Shown: piece by piece, positions 37,871 to 50,000 of the stretch
Numbering within the stretch: position 1 is the stretch's first letter
Layout of the letters: every line of letters starts with the position of its first letter
Assembly: GCA_013396655.1 (NCBI GenBank)
Contig: WBMV01003348.1
Span: 620,001 to 684,000, forward strand
Direction: 5' to 3'
Length of the DNA: 64,000 nt
Origin: Campylorhamphus procurvoides
Lineage: Eukaryota; Chordata; Aves; Passeriformes; Dendrocolaptidae
Made by a program: the position numbers and the translations under genes
Notes under the pieces: generated by a model
Database searches by the model: none
What the model saw: the letters and a program-made list of their open reading frames with translations, nothing else
What the model was told of the DNA's origin: nothing

Positions 37871-40144
37871 CTTTAGGAAGACATAGAAGCAACATTACTG
37901 AAAAGTGCCTCACTCTCCAATAAACAAAAAATAACTGCCTATACAAACATCTCTCAAAGAAAAAGGTATTAATAATATAGTAGGCTTTGTGATTACTATT
38001 AACGTGCCAGTCAGTTTGGGTTCTGGTCTGTGTCAGAGTCTGTACACCTACTATAAATTATACATATATATATATATATCTCAACAGTGGATACACGAGT
38101 TGTGCAATGTAATTTATCCAGTTCAGATATCCTCTGTACAAGTAGCACTTCATGAAATAACCCAGAATGATAACCAGGAATTATGTATCAAACTTCTTCC
38201 ATTAATTCATATCAGAACTCAGAGCTAATCCCTTGAAGATATTGAAGCCTATATAGAACATCAGATTTCTGGACCTTGTTATCATCTTTCCAGGCTGTAG
38301 AACTACAGTGACATCTATAAATCTGTAAAAGTTACTGAGCTTGAATCAAATAACCCAAAAGTACATAAGGAATGTCTGACTTCTCATTTTACCCTGCATT
38401 TTCTCAAAATCTGCCTGTGCCTAACTTTCTACTCTAATTAGTTAAACTGACCAATGTAATCTGTTATTGGGGGTTGTGAAACAAAGCCAAAACAATATAG
38501 TTAAGGTATGTATCTCAATTGTGCCTATAAGTCAGCCCCTACATACCACACACACCTTTTGGGTCATGCATTTTTATGACACTGCTGTTCTGATCATGTG
38601 CAGATCAGAAACCAGCACAGCGAAGAGGTGGTTTAAGTGCCTGTAAACAGAAATATCTTCTTTTCTTCAGTAGTTGTCAGTATTTTTGTGCACATACATA
38701 CCCACCAAAATACAGTGCAACCAGAAGGAAAAATAAACTTGAAAAAGATTCAGTGTGGATGCATCTAAAAGTTCTGATTTACAAAAAGTATTTACCACTT
38801 ACATTCTCTTTTGAATAATGGGTTTTTTTCAACTTACATTTGAGACACCAGATAATGTAATTGGTTATTTTCATACCAGTGAACCAAGACTGTTCACACT
38901 AAATTAGGTGCCCATTTTTCAGATTAGCTAGCAGACCTTTCAAACCTGCAAGCTGAAGGTGAAATGAAGAATGTTTGGGGTAACACCCAAATGTTAGCTC
39001 CCATCCACCATGTAAGAGTCAGCAGGAAGAAAGTACTGCCAATGCAAGGCATTTTGTGAGCACTAACTTATTTCATTTCAAACTATCTAAATGTTTGTGC
39101 TTTCATTAACAGCACAGATTTTATTGAGGGATCTTTCCTTTCATTGTATTAGGAAGAAGTCCATTGATCACTTCCCGCGTGGGCTCTGTAGGGAGAGTGT
39201 CAAAGAGTGACAGCACTAAGTGCAGTCCCATGAATATTATCAACCTATGCAGAGCTGTTTCTATGTGCCACCACACTGGAGGGCAAATGGCCTTTTTTTA
39301 TCCAGCTTAGACTTAACCTAGGCTGTATATGTAAATATATTTTGCTTTTATTTCCTCAGGCTATCTACTACAAAAGCATGAACTGACAATCACTCATGGT
39401 AGCCTGTTACATTATAAAATACATATCTCGTACACAAGACCTTGTAAAAGGAATGTCACTCTAAATGCAAGATACTGTCAGCTAAAGAGCATTGTAATTG
39501 CTAATTTGGCAGACATATGGTTTTAATGAGGCTGGAAGAAAAATCCTTATCTACTGGTGTAGTTGAAAACTGTGAGCTGAGAAACAATTACTTAATCTGA
39601 AATGAGATTTGTTACACAAATCCATATAAAGCCATTGCTAAAAGGTTTCTACTTCTTTACCCTCTATTAGTTCTCTTACATCTGCCTTCTTAGTGAGCCC
39701 TTAGAACAGAAAAATCATAATGTCAGTGTAATTACCAAATGCCAAGGCCTTTGAAAATGTCCTGCTTTCTCAGATACCACTGATTTTAGTTTTAATTATT
39801 AGGTTTGTTTCCTTTTCTCATGAACAATAATCCATTTACTGACTGAGACCTTTTCTTGTCTTTTTCAGTTTCAGAGAATTTTTGCTAATTACAGCATTCA
39901 GAGTGCTGAGAAATGCATTTGCACTCTCCAGATTAGAAGTTCGACCGAGAAGATAAGGAAACAGGACAAGAGGAGGAGGGCAGAGGCGTTGTGTGAGCAT
40001 CCTGATGATAATGAAGCTCTCACATCCACACAAATTCAAAAAGATTTTGCTGACTCTCTCTGATCCAGACATCTGACAAAATCAGCTGCATATCTCATAA
40101 ATGAAAGTATTTTGCAAATAAGTGAACATTTCTGCTTCAACAAT
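37871..40144. other. AT-rich non-coding stretch
   Basis: Contains a TA microsatellite at 38063-38079. Otherwise it is unique AT-rich DNA, with a few CpGs near 39175 ('cttcccgcgtggg'). No gene or repeat family was recognised. Confidence 0.5.
38063..38079. repeat. TA microsatellite
   Basis: An uninterrupted alternating TA tract of about 17 bases. Confidence 0.95.
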
Positions 40145-40765
40145 CTATCTATTCAGTGGATAAGGAATTGGCTGGATGGTCACACTCGAGTTATGCTCAA
40201 CAGCAAAATGTCTAAATGGGAACCAGTGACGAATGCCATTGCTCAGGGGCTGGTTTTGGGACATGTTTGTTTAACACCTCTGTTGTCAGCACGGACAGTG
40301 GGATTGAGTGCATCCTCAGCAAGTTTGCCAACAACACCAAGCTGTGTGCTACAGTCAGTGTGCCGGACAGAAGGGATGCCACAGATGAGCTTAAGAGGCT
40401 CATGAGAACCTTATCTAGTCCATGGTCCTGCATGTGGGTCGGGGCAATCCCAACACAAACACAGGCTGGGAGGAGAGCAAATTGAGGGAAGCCTGGAGGA
40501 AAAGGACTTGGGGGTGGTGGTTGGCAAGAAGCTGAAGACTGACCCAGCAATATGCCTCTGCAGCACAGAAAGCCAAGAGTGGCTGCATCAACACCACTTT
40601 GGCCAGCAGGCTGAGGGAGGAGATTTTCCCCCTCTGCTCTGCTCTCATGTGACCCCACCTGGAGCACTGCACCCAGCTCTGGGACTCCCAACAAAAGAAT
40701 GTGGATCTGTTGGAGCAAGGCCACAAAGATGCTCAGAGGGCTGGATCACCTCTCCTATTAAGACA
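40145..40765 (+). pseudogene. CR1 LINE ORF2 fragment (reverse transcriptase), decayed
   Basis: Translation gives CR1 reverse-transcriptase landmarks in order: 'WIRNWLDGHTRVMLNSKMSK' then 'WEPV', the 'QG.VLG' motif, 'DSGIECILSKFANNTKL', then, in further frames, the 'hvGRGNP', 'EKDLGVVV' and 'LEHC..LWD' equivalents. The first part (to about 40260) and the DSGIEC part (from about 40290) lie in different frames, so at least one frameshift is present. Later parts are shortened by small deletions. The catalytic box, normally FADD in CR1, reads FANN at 40324-40335, so both catalytic aspartates are lost. The CR1 3' untranslated end is missing: similarity stops after 'cacctctcctat' near 40762. It is inactive. 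The 170-codon minus-strand frame here is merely its antisense. Confidence 0.88.
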
Positions 40766-42124
40766 ATTAGAAAATTAGAGTCACTTATTTTCACTTCATG
40801 CAGCTGTACATCTCTAGGAATGCATGTTATTTGAAGCCCTTGATGTGATTCATCTCAGCAAGAGCTCCAAACAGGAAAAGCAGCTGATTCTGGAAGGACA
40901 CACGTCTTGAGAGACCTCTTAAGAGCACTCTGACCAAACTGGGATCCTGTTAGAGTCAGGGGGTATTCTGACAGCCAAGATCATCACAGTTTTCCCTCCT
41001 GGATTTAGCAAAATAAATTATAGAACACAAGGAGACAAATGCCATCCAACATTTTCACTTGATGGTGGATTAGAGAAGATTCTACACTTTTATCCAAACC
41101 TCCTCTGTCTTGCCTGTGCTGTTTAGAACAAGAGAGAAAAATGAGAAATAGGGCAGGAAAAGAAGAGTGGGAGAGAAAAAAAAATAAAATTTTATTTTAC
41201 ATGTAAAGTATTTGAGACTATTTTTATATGTTGACCAGAAGAGCCCATGCAACCATCAGGTTTATCTCTAAGTTAAATACTATGATAGTTTGGCACAGTA
41301 CTGACTGATAACTGGTGTCTGTGTCCTCCTTGTCTATCTCCTGCACAGAGGATGAGGAGTAAAACCTCTTTTTCTACATTTCTACATAAATTCAAAGCAT
41401 AAGAGTGTTTTTACCTTGGAAAACAGTAAACGAGAGCAGACTTAATTGTAAGACCTGGACCTCAAAACTTGGTTTGTTAACAAGAGTTTATCTTGACTAG
41501 CATACTTCTTTTAAGCCTTTGAAACTTGATTAGAAACTCTAGTCCTGATCCAAAATAAACAGATAAAACACCTGTTGGTATCAGTGTAATTTAACTAAAG
41601 TCCCCTGCATGTAACTTGCTGTTAATTCTTCCAGTAAGACCAGAAATCATCTGGCAATATGTAGAATATGTAAAAGCACAGGCTCTTTCCATATTTTGAA
41701 CTGGTTAGTAATTCAGCATGCTTCATATATTATACATTAACTACTTGCCACAGTTTGGGCACCTATGAAATCAGCCTAAATATTCCAAGACACTTAGCTG
41801 ATTTTTGGATTATCAACAGTTTGCAATCCTATCATTCATGCAGTCCTTGTGGCTTTTCAGACACCACTGTCTCCTGGGAGCAAAGGGAAGAAATGAAAAG
41901 CCTGCTGAAGCTCTTGGTGTCTGGGCTCCATTCTGCAAATCTCAGATTCAGACTTTTCTCATCAAACAGGTATCGATCAGTGCAGGGACCGTGCTACGAT
42001 GCAGCTTTGCCATGGGCTTTCCCACCTGAGCCATTTCACATCAGCAGTTCGTTCCTCTTAGCTCTCTGAAAAATACAGAGCCATGCTGAGCTAAGCCAGC
42101 CTGGCACAGAGACAGCAAAGACTA

Positions 42125-42164
42125 GGACACAAGTGATGGGACACAAGTGACAGCTCGAGCTGTC
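42125..42164. repeat. Direct repeat (12 bp, period 14) followed by 16-bp palindrome
   Basis: The 12-mer GGACACAAGTGA occurs at 42125-42136 and again at 42139-42150. The second copy overlaps the start of a perfect palindrome, GACAGCTCGAGCTGTC (42149-42164), which has a central XhoI-type CTCGAG. Function is unknown. Confidence 0.9.
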
Positions 42165-42540
42165 TGCTTAAGGGACTGCCTTCAGGATCGAGGAGAACCT
42201 GCATGCTCTGCATTGGGGGCCCCTCTAAGTCCAGAAAGTCAAACACTTGCAGGGAACATCCCAAGATGCCAGATGGAAGGAGAGTTCAAGCACATGCAGC
42301 TCAACCACAAGGCAATGGTGCAGTGGATTCTGTGAACAAATACCATTTATCTGTATGCATTTTAGCAGCAGCTTTCCAGCAACCTGAGCTGGGAATGGAG
42401 CTGGAGTTAGAAAAGAAATATGAAAACTCACACTCCTTTTGCTCTTCATTTGGGACCCTAGACTGTGATTTTACCATACGTGGAAGATCCTCACTGCAAA
42501 GAACTGTGTTGAAGAGAAAAAAACCCTATAAAACAATTAA

Positions 42541-42584
42541 AAAAAAAAAGAAAAAAAAAGGTAAGGGGAAAAAAGGAAAAGCAC
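42541..42584 (+). repeat. A-rich purine tract
   Basis: Long A runs are interrupted by single or short G runs, with no pyrimidine except one T. This is low-complexity sequence. Confidence 0.85.
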
Positions 42585-43435
42585 TCCTTTTCATTCCTAT
42601 ATAGTTTTATATTGCTACTTCTAGCCATAATTAGAAGAAAAACCCAAAGGTAATGGCAATAAGCCTAGGGAAAGGAACAATTTCACATGTTAAAAAGTAA
42701 ATTAATGATGCTACAGCACCACAGGTGTTGCAGGAGCTGTATCTCTTAGAAAATGCTTTAACTGCCTTCCTTATTTCTGCTGTTACAAATGCATGCTATT
42801 TNTTATACATTTTTCTCCCTTGCCAGAAAGCTGCCCTAAAGATATGAGGTTAGGGCCATAAGCTGGAGAGAGGTGTCAGCTGTGAGGGCACATGGGAGTC
42901 CATAGGCTACAGGAAAGATCTATTCAGTTCTTGTCAAGCTCTAAGGGTGCCTTTACCATGCCCTCCTTAAGCACAGTCTGAAGAAAGTAACCCAAGTTGA
43001 GTCTGCCATATTACTGTCGTTGCTCAAAAATAATTTCTTGCTTTGTTTAGTTCAAGTGGCTTTTTTAAAGGACAAATTTCAACATGGGTCTTCAAAAGAA
43101 TAAAAATGATCTCGTACACATATAGCTGTCCCCTTTTTTTCTACACTGTTTTTCTCTACACTGATAAGAAAACTAATTAAAATAGCAGATTCCTTCAAAA
43201 AGAAGAACCAGAAAGTTCTAAATACGCTGAACCGCACTAATTGCAAGCCTTGAAGTCAAAAACATTTTTCAAATGTATTAAAAGAGCCTGATCGTTGATT
43301 TTAATTCTTGAGCCAATATGAAACAGCCATAGATGCAGGATGGAACATGCTGAATAGAACATCAATGTGACCCTGAGCCTACACAATACTATCCACTGAG
43401 CTACANGAAGAAAAAAAAAATATTAAGATGTTTTT

Positions 43436-43452
43436 AAAAAAAAAAAAAAAAA
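43436..43452 (+). repeat. Poly-A run
   Basis: About 17 A residues are followed by 'gaaaaag'. It lies 30 bases after an N base and another A run, so local assembly quality may be reduced. Confidence 0.85.
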
Positions 43453-44098
43453 GAAAAAGTTATTGAAAAGAAGACTTTCTTCCCACTCACCAAAAAGTCA
43501 GACAACCTGTTGTGGCCCATGAACAGCCTGTAACAAACAATCACTAATGACTGGTGAGTGGTTCCATATTCTCACTAATTTTTTGCTAGTATCAGAGAAA
43601 TTACTGAACTGAAAAGAAATAGATTAAACTAAAAATTAAGTTCATCCATCACTCTTTATGAGCCATGAAAAAGTCTTCAGAGGGAATAAATCTTTGTGTG
43701 AGGGACTACTGCTGTTGAAAACTCTTCATGCTTGAAAAGCATGAATACCTTAAAGCTTGTAAGCTGTTCTGTTGACATTTTGCTCTTTTGATTAAATTTC
43801 CTATGCTGCTGAGCATAATATGACGTTGCTGTCACATTTCAAAAGTACCTTTGCTGTATAAACACATCAGTAGTCTACTTAAATTCTTAGATATATTAAT
43901 ATTGGCCCAGAGCTCTTCCAAGTAGCAGTAATAGGCTTAACAAGCATGTTTATTAGCACTACTAACATACAACAGTAATTAGCAATTACAGCACGCTCTT
44001 CAGGTTCAAAATGCTCTAGGAGTTTCAAGGAAGATATATTTTTCAAAGCACAAAGAGGAGTTTAATCTTTCTCTTATTTGTAAGAGACACTCCACCCA

Positions 44099-44220
44099 AT
44101 ACTACAGGTAGATAAACAGAGGTATTTTAAAAACATGAACTGATTTGCCAAGGCCACGGCTGGAATCACCACAGCAGCAGGATCTGAATTCAACCTTCCT
44201 GGTTTTCAGTACCAGTGCCA
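44099..44220 (-). repeat. MIR-like SINE fragment, antisense
   Basis: The succession 'tactacaggtagataaacag', 'tgatttgccaaggccac', 'agcagcaggatctgaattca' and 'tcctggttttcagtaccagt' is collinear with the reverse-complemented MIR ('...ttacagatgaggaaac...gacttgcccaaggtcac...gagctgggattcgaacc...'). It is in the same orientation as the fragment at 19572-19712 and better preserved in the 'gatttgccaaggccac' block. It is an old, inert repeat. Confidence 0.6.
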
Positions 44221-46907
44221 AAAGTGATTTTAAAAAAAAAAAGAATAAAGAAACAAGCATTCTTTTCCTTAACATCTTTATGAGAAATCTTCATGCATGC
44301 AGTTGAACATTCCTCTCAGATCAGGCCATCTGTACAGTTGCCATGGCTGACAATCATAGCATATACTGTGAGTCTTTACCTGCATGCAGAAACTTTATTC
44401 TCAGTTAAAAAGCCACATATTTTTGAACAGTTCCTCTCGACAGAAAAGGCATGCTAAGGATTTATTTCCATAGTGGCACTAGTTGTCAAAGCAGACAGAC
44501 AAGTTTCCTAAGAAAACCAGAGCGAATCCTCCTTTCAGAAGAGCAATTCCCACCTCAGCCCCCTCACTTTGCCCAAGCTGCTCTGGTACGTGTTTAGCAG
44601 AGGGACACGGGCCCAGGTCACAGCCCCAGGGACTGCAGAGCCTGCCCTGGAACACTCTGTGCAGCTCCAGCCCTGCCTGGGGTCAGGAGCAGCCCAGATG
44701 GTTTCAGGTGTTGCTGAGCATCTGGCAGGGCTGTGCCCAGCGAGAGGAAGACTTTCACAGAGCATCACCAGCCACAATTTCAGCTGGACTGATATTGTCT
44801 GTGTGAAAGTCTTAAATGAATCACATCACATCCATGGAAATGCTGAGTTAAACTTTTCTGAACTCAGACATGAGAGTTAGGGAGCTCTGGACTCTTTCCA
44901 AACTCTTTCCACTCTTTGTACACACTGTTAGTTTCTTTCCCCTTGAACACAAAGAAAAAGTTTCCTATAGAGGGGAATATTTGTTTATTAAGGCTGCAAC
45001 ATTAAACTTACTGATTTCCCTCAAAACTGGTGTGGGCCTTGGGCATTTACCCTTAAAAGAGAAGTGGGGAGATGTTCTTTCTCAATAGCTCGTTTTGCAC
45101 AAAGTTGTAAAAGTTAACTTTAGCCAAAGAAATTGAGCTTTCTAATAGCACTTGGCTCCAACAAATGCCTCATATACAAAAGCAGTTGAAGAACCACTAC
45201 AACAGTGCTCCTGGCTTGTTTACAAACAAAACAAATAAAATAGGTGCCCTTCTGTGTCCCTGGCCTCTGCTCAGAATGTCCTGGGCTGACCAGCCATAGG
45301 GTGAGTGCTTCAGACACTTCATGTGTTTAGGTTCTCAGGACCGTGGTGACACAACATAAATACCTTTCCAAGCCAGTCTCATATTATGTATAAATCTCAA
45401 GGAAACCATTACTAGGATAACAATCTGATTTTGTCCGTGCTCAAAAGAACCCAGGCACTCTGCTTCTGAATTGCATCTCCTGGCAGAAAAACGCCCCAAA
45501 GCAAATCTGCTGCTCATTTCACATCCTGATGGGAGCAATGTACATGTGGCCTAAGGTATGATGTAAATTAATGCGTGACAAAAGCATATTTCAAACAAAA
45601 TTGTCTGAATAAAGTTATTTTAATCAACATCCTAGAACTAAGTATCCACTTGGTCCCAGGGATGGCAGGTGACTGAGGTATTAGAGAAATCACACCCTGC
45701 TAAATAAATAACTTTAAAAAAAATTCCTTTTTCACAAACTACACCAGTAAATCACATATATTTACAGCAATTTATCCCCCCACCTTCTTTCAGCAATAAA
45801 GTTTGGATGTGGATGACAAACACATCAGAAGAAAATCTCCAGAACTTCAGAATCAGCACTCGGTGACATTGTTTGCAACCATTCCTCCCTTAATAGACTG
45901 GGAGGCTTTGTGGTGATCCATTTCTGACACTTTTAGCAGTAAAGAAGAAAGAAAAAGGTGCTGCCAGGAGCCCTTTGCGAGATTTCAATTGATGGCCAAG
46001 AATGATAAGAGCTGACCTCTAACTCCTGCTGTCTGACATAGCAACTACCCAGTTAGGTGGTGTGAGACTCGCTCCTGTCAAGCATAAATGAGGAAGAATG
46101 GGAAAGAAACAGGCTAAGCTGTGTCAGCTTCAGAGTCCTTTTTGCCTTTAGGTGCCTGCTGAGGAGTTTGTGTTTGCCAGCAGTTCCAGTCAGGAAGCAT
46201 TCTTTGAAGGGAACATTAAAATCTGAGCCTGCATGCACATGATGTAATCCCCCTGCACAAAAAGAGTAGAGGGTCCTCTTGGGTTTAAGGGATCAAATAT
46301 GGTCTGCTGTAGACAGCCAGGTCCATCCAGGAATTTCTCCTCTTCATCCCAAAGTATAACATAGCACCAGTCTGGCAGAGATGTTACAGGAAAGGGCTTG
46401 TTAATCAAAATACAGGGAGGGAGTGATTTTGCTATATCTGAATTCAGTAATTTCTGCCACAAGCTGCAGTACAATAAAAGAAGCAGATGGACAGAGTTAA
46501 TTGTGGAAGAACTTCACAAAAATAGTGGAATGAGACATGGTAGGTGCAATTTTTCTACAAGACGCTGACAAATCTTCCAGTTTCAGCACCCTATTCCCTT
46601 GTCACCTTCTCAAAGATGATTCTATTTTCACAGGAATAGACAATACATTTTTGTACCGTTTTAATTAAAAACAAGTTTTCACGAACAAAAATTATGCAAC
46701 ATAGTGTTTCAATCCTAAGTGTGCCCTGGTGTAGATGTCACTGACAATTTTTCTTTAATCAATAATTTTGGTTTTATGCAACATACAACAAACTTCTTGC
46801 TACCTAGCAGAGGCAAGGAGAGAAGGGGTGGAGAATACTGAGAGATCAAAAAAAGAATACAAATAAAAATCTGCTTTCCAGTATAAATCTGTACATTGTG
46901 TCACACC
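44221..46907. other. Non-coding stretch with a GC-richer patch
   Basis: The patch at about 44540-44770 is clearly less AT-rich than its surroundings and carries overlapping frames on both strands (44483-44806, 44569-44880, 44535-44777 minus). None shows a domain or good splice context. It could be an unrecognised repeat or a transcript exon. The rest is unremarkable. Confidence 0.45.
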
Positions 46908-47000
46908 ATTTAGCTCACTACAACCTCCATAGGAAACAAATCATATTTATATCTTGTTCTTCATCAATAAACAGCAGAGAGAAAGGAAAACATCTTAGCA
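46908..47000 (-). repeat. Possible third MIR-like fragment, antisense
   Basis: 'tttagctcactacaacctcc', 'ataggaaacaaatcatattt' and 'aaacagcagagagaaagg' run parallel to the reverse-complemented MIR 3' part ('...ctcacaacaaccctatgagg...attatcc...cacagagaggtt...'). The match is weaker than at the other two MIR-like sites. Confidence 0.3.
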
Positions 47001-50000
47001 TTGGTTCAGTCATACCAGAAGAAAGATGGGTTTGTGGGTTTTGTATCACAATGGAAGAAAATCAGGCACATAACTGCAGAGCACGTGCCTGGTTCCAACA
47101 ATGCATCTGCCACATAAACTTGGCTTCAGCTGGACTAAAATAAAGAAGAGAATGCTTGGAAAGCATTATGTCAGAAAAAAACCCAAACCTGATCATAATA
47201 GAGTACTGTAGCTGTCTGCAAGGAAATAAAAATCATTCTTCTGAATAACTGACATTTTGGCACTAGAATGTAAGGCTTCTCAAAATTATATGTTGTCTAG
47301 TTGATTTGGGATTTTTTAAAAGATTTTCTGAAAATTATAATTACACAACAATCTTTTAATGAATCCAGTTAAATAGATATTAAGATTAATACCTTAGTTA
47401 CTTTACTGATATTTATTAAGATTAGGAAATTAAAAGATTATCTTTCCTATCAGTATAATAAATTTTAAAATATTTGTGGTTTAATCTGGCCTCATTATTT
47501 TCAGTAGCAACACTATCTACAAACCTAAAAATGTAAGAAACTGATCCTGTATTTATTCTTTTTGTTCCTTCAGCACTATCTCACTTGGCTCTACATCAAT
47601 TTTGGTTTTAAATAAACAGCTCTTCAGAAAGTCCAAAAAGCAATAAATTATTTGTTTCACCAGAGTTTTATATGACAAGATTTTTCCAAGCCATTGTATT
47701 AACACACATTCCAAGCTGAAGCTCAGTTTTTAAAATAAATGACGTGAAGAAAGATTAAAAATACATGAACTATCGTAATATCATAACCCTGAATCATAAA
47801 GGAGTTGAAATGCTGAAAACAAAACAAAACAACCCAACTTAATTTCTTCCAGAACAGGCTTGTGTGGGTTGTTGATGCTTGTGAGAATCAAGCCTAGAGC
47901 TATGTTATTATTTGCATCCAAATTCTGGTTAGATAGAGCAGAAAACAAGTTTTGGCCACTGGTCCTCTCGTGCTCAATTCCTGCAAAAATTAGAAGTGAT
48001 AGAGAAAGCTCTAATACATTCCACTTCCATAAAATCCTTCTTTGCCAGGAAAAAGTTAGCCTAGTGAGATTCCCTTCCCGTATCATCACCTTCTGTGCTT
48101 CTTCCTGCCTTGCTGCACCATTTCACACATCAGGGCACGCCAGGAAAATTATCTACCTGGACAATACAGGGCAGGATAAAAGCAAGAAAAACTGGTGGCA
48201 ATCCATCACCCTGGAGACAAGAATGATACAATCGAGCTAAAAATAAGTAAATAAATAATAAAAACCCCACATAGATTTATATATAAAACCTAGAACCTCT
48301 TCATAGCCCATGTACCTGAGCCTGACCTGGCAAGATGCTTTGCCAAGCACACACAGAGGGCAGGGTGGGCATTGAGGGGGTCACGGAGAGGGATTTCCTG
48401 GGAGCACAGCTGAATGCAGCAGGAAAGGGTGACATAAATGGCATATAAAGCAATTGTCATGGACAGTATAAACCCCACCTTGCTCCTGCAGAAGCGACAC
48501 AGAGATGCTGCTCACGTGAGTGAAAGACAACATAACACAGAAATAACAGGCTCATGGCACTGGCTTAGGCAAATTTAAGCCAAAGCTCCTCAAACCATAC
48601 AGAATACAGTTTATTTTAAAGACACTACAATTCTTCTAAGCCTCAGTCTACAAACTGCAGACAGTATAGCTCTTTCTTCCTATTTCTTTTTTGTTGGCAA
48701 ATTGAACTGCAAAGTTTTCAAGCCAGGAAATTACTCTTTATGTTTCTGAATTTTATTTTTTTTTCCACATGTCAACTTAAATAAGATTTTGAGTCCAAAT
48801 GCAATACATCTTCAAGCGAAAAGGCTCTTTGGCTGACCTCAGAGAACTTTCAATGAACTTTTCTGTGTCCTCAGAAAACCTCAAGCAACTGCAGGAAACA
48901 GTAAGAAAGCAAAGCAGGGAGAGCAAAGGGGGAAAAGTTTCATTCCCCCCCCCAGATACATAGACACATACATAAAATCAACAACCAACCAACCAAATCA
49001 AAGCACAATGAGAAAACTCTCTGCAGACAACACTAATTCTGCACAAGCAGTTCTGCATTATTGCAAATCTTTGGAGCAAATTGATCTGAGTGAAAAGATA
49101 GAATTCCAGGCTGAGGCAAGAGGAGCGAGTCTCCCGCCTCCTCACACAAACAAACAGCTTCGTTGTTTTACTCAAACAGACTTGTCATTACAAATACAGT
49201 GGAACATTTCAAAGCTATTGAACGTATACAAATAATTGACATTCCCCTTAACTTTCTCTTTTCCAGGAGAAACAGCTATTAACGGTTCACTGTTTCATGC
49301 AGCATTCTAACAATCGCTGCATTTCATCAGCTTTGGCTAGTCCAGAAATGTAGTCAATAACATGCTGGGCTAAAAAGACCTTAGCAGAAATATTTAAAAA
49401 AAAATCACATTGTTCAAGCCCTTACAATCATTCACCTGCAAACAGAAAAACGCCCTTGTTTTTCTGCACAATGCAGCAGGGCAAGCTACTGTCTAAGCAC
49501 TAAAATTAACAATATAAGAACTAGGCTAACACCCATGGGAATGGATGGGAAGGCAGGCCACAAGATCATAAGAAAAGAACATCTGTTGCTCTTATTTAAG
49601 ATTTAGGATTCACACCTGTCTCTCTACTCAAGTGCTATGGTTCTTTTCCTTCCCTTTCATGTAAAATGCAGTTATTCCTCTTTGCACAAAGTAAGCAGAT
49701 GAGACTACAATGAGCACAATTAAAAAACACTGCAAGATTCTGCTGCAGGTTCTCCCCGTGCCTCTTAGAGTGGCAAAGCCCTGGCAAAATTTGCTTTACA
49801 TAGTCCTGTGTCTACAAATTGTGCCAATTCTTCTACCTCTTATGAGACTCTCAGGAGACAATAACAGAGGATAGCCCAGCCCCTTCACAGTAGTACGTAG
49901 TGGGATGACAACAGACCACAGGCACAGTAGAAATGAAAGAGATTCACAATGGCTAAAAGGAAACACTTCAGCATTTTTTACCAGTAAAGCAGCAGAACTT

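Larger units (their letters stand above)
40766..44098. other. Non-coding stretch with assembly ambiguities
   Basis: Single N bases stand at 42802 and 43406. A direct repeat plus palindrome lies at 42125-42164, an A-rich purine tract at 42541-42584 and A runs at 43411-43420 and 43436-43452. Frames at 41755-42069 and 42203-42604 (104 and 133 codons) have no domain. The latter ends in a poly-lysine run coded by the A-rich tract. Confidence 0.5.

Noticed and set aside
40212..40724. 170-codon minus-strand open frame
   Set aside because: It is the exact antisense of the CR1 reverse-transcriptase relic on the plus strand.
40975..41025. 'ctcctggatttagcaaaata' as an upstream CR1 ORF2 piece
   Set aside because: It vaguely recalls the conserved 'LDFSKAFDTV' coding block, but the match is about a dozen bases with no collinear extension.
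42203..42604. 133-codon plus-strand open frame
   Set aside because: It ends in a poly-lysine run from an A-rich tract, and no domain is visible. An N base lies close by.
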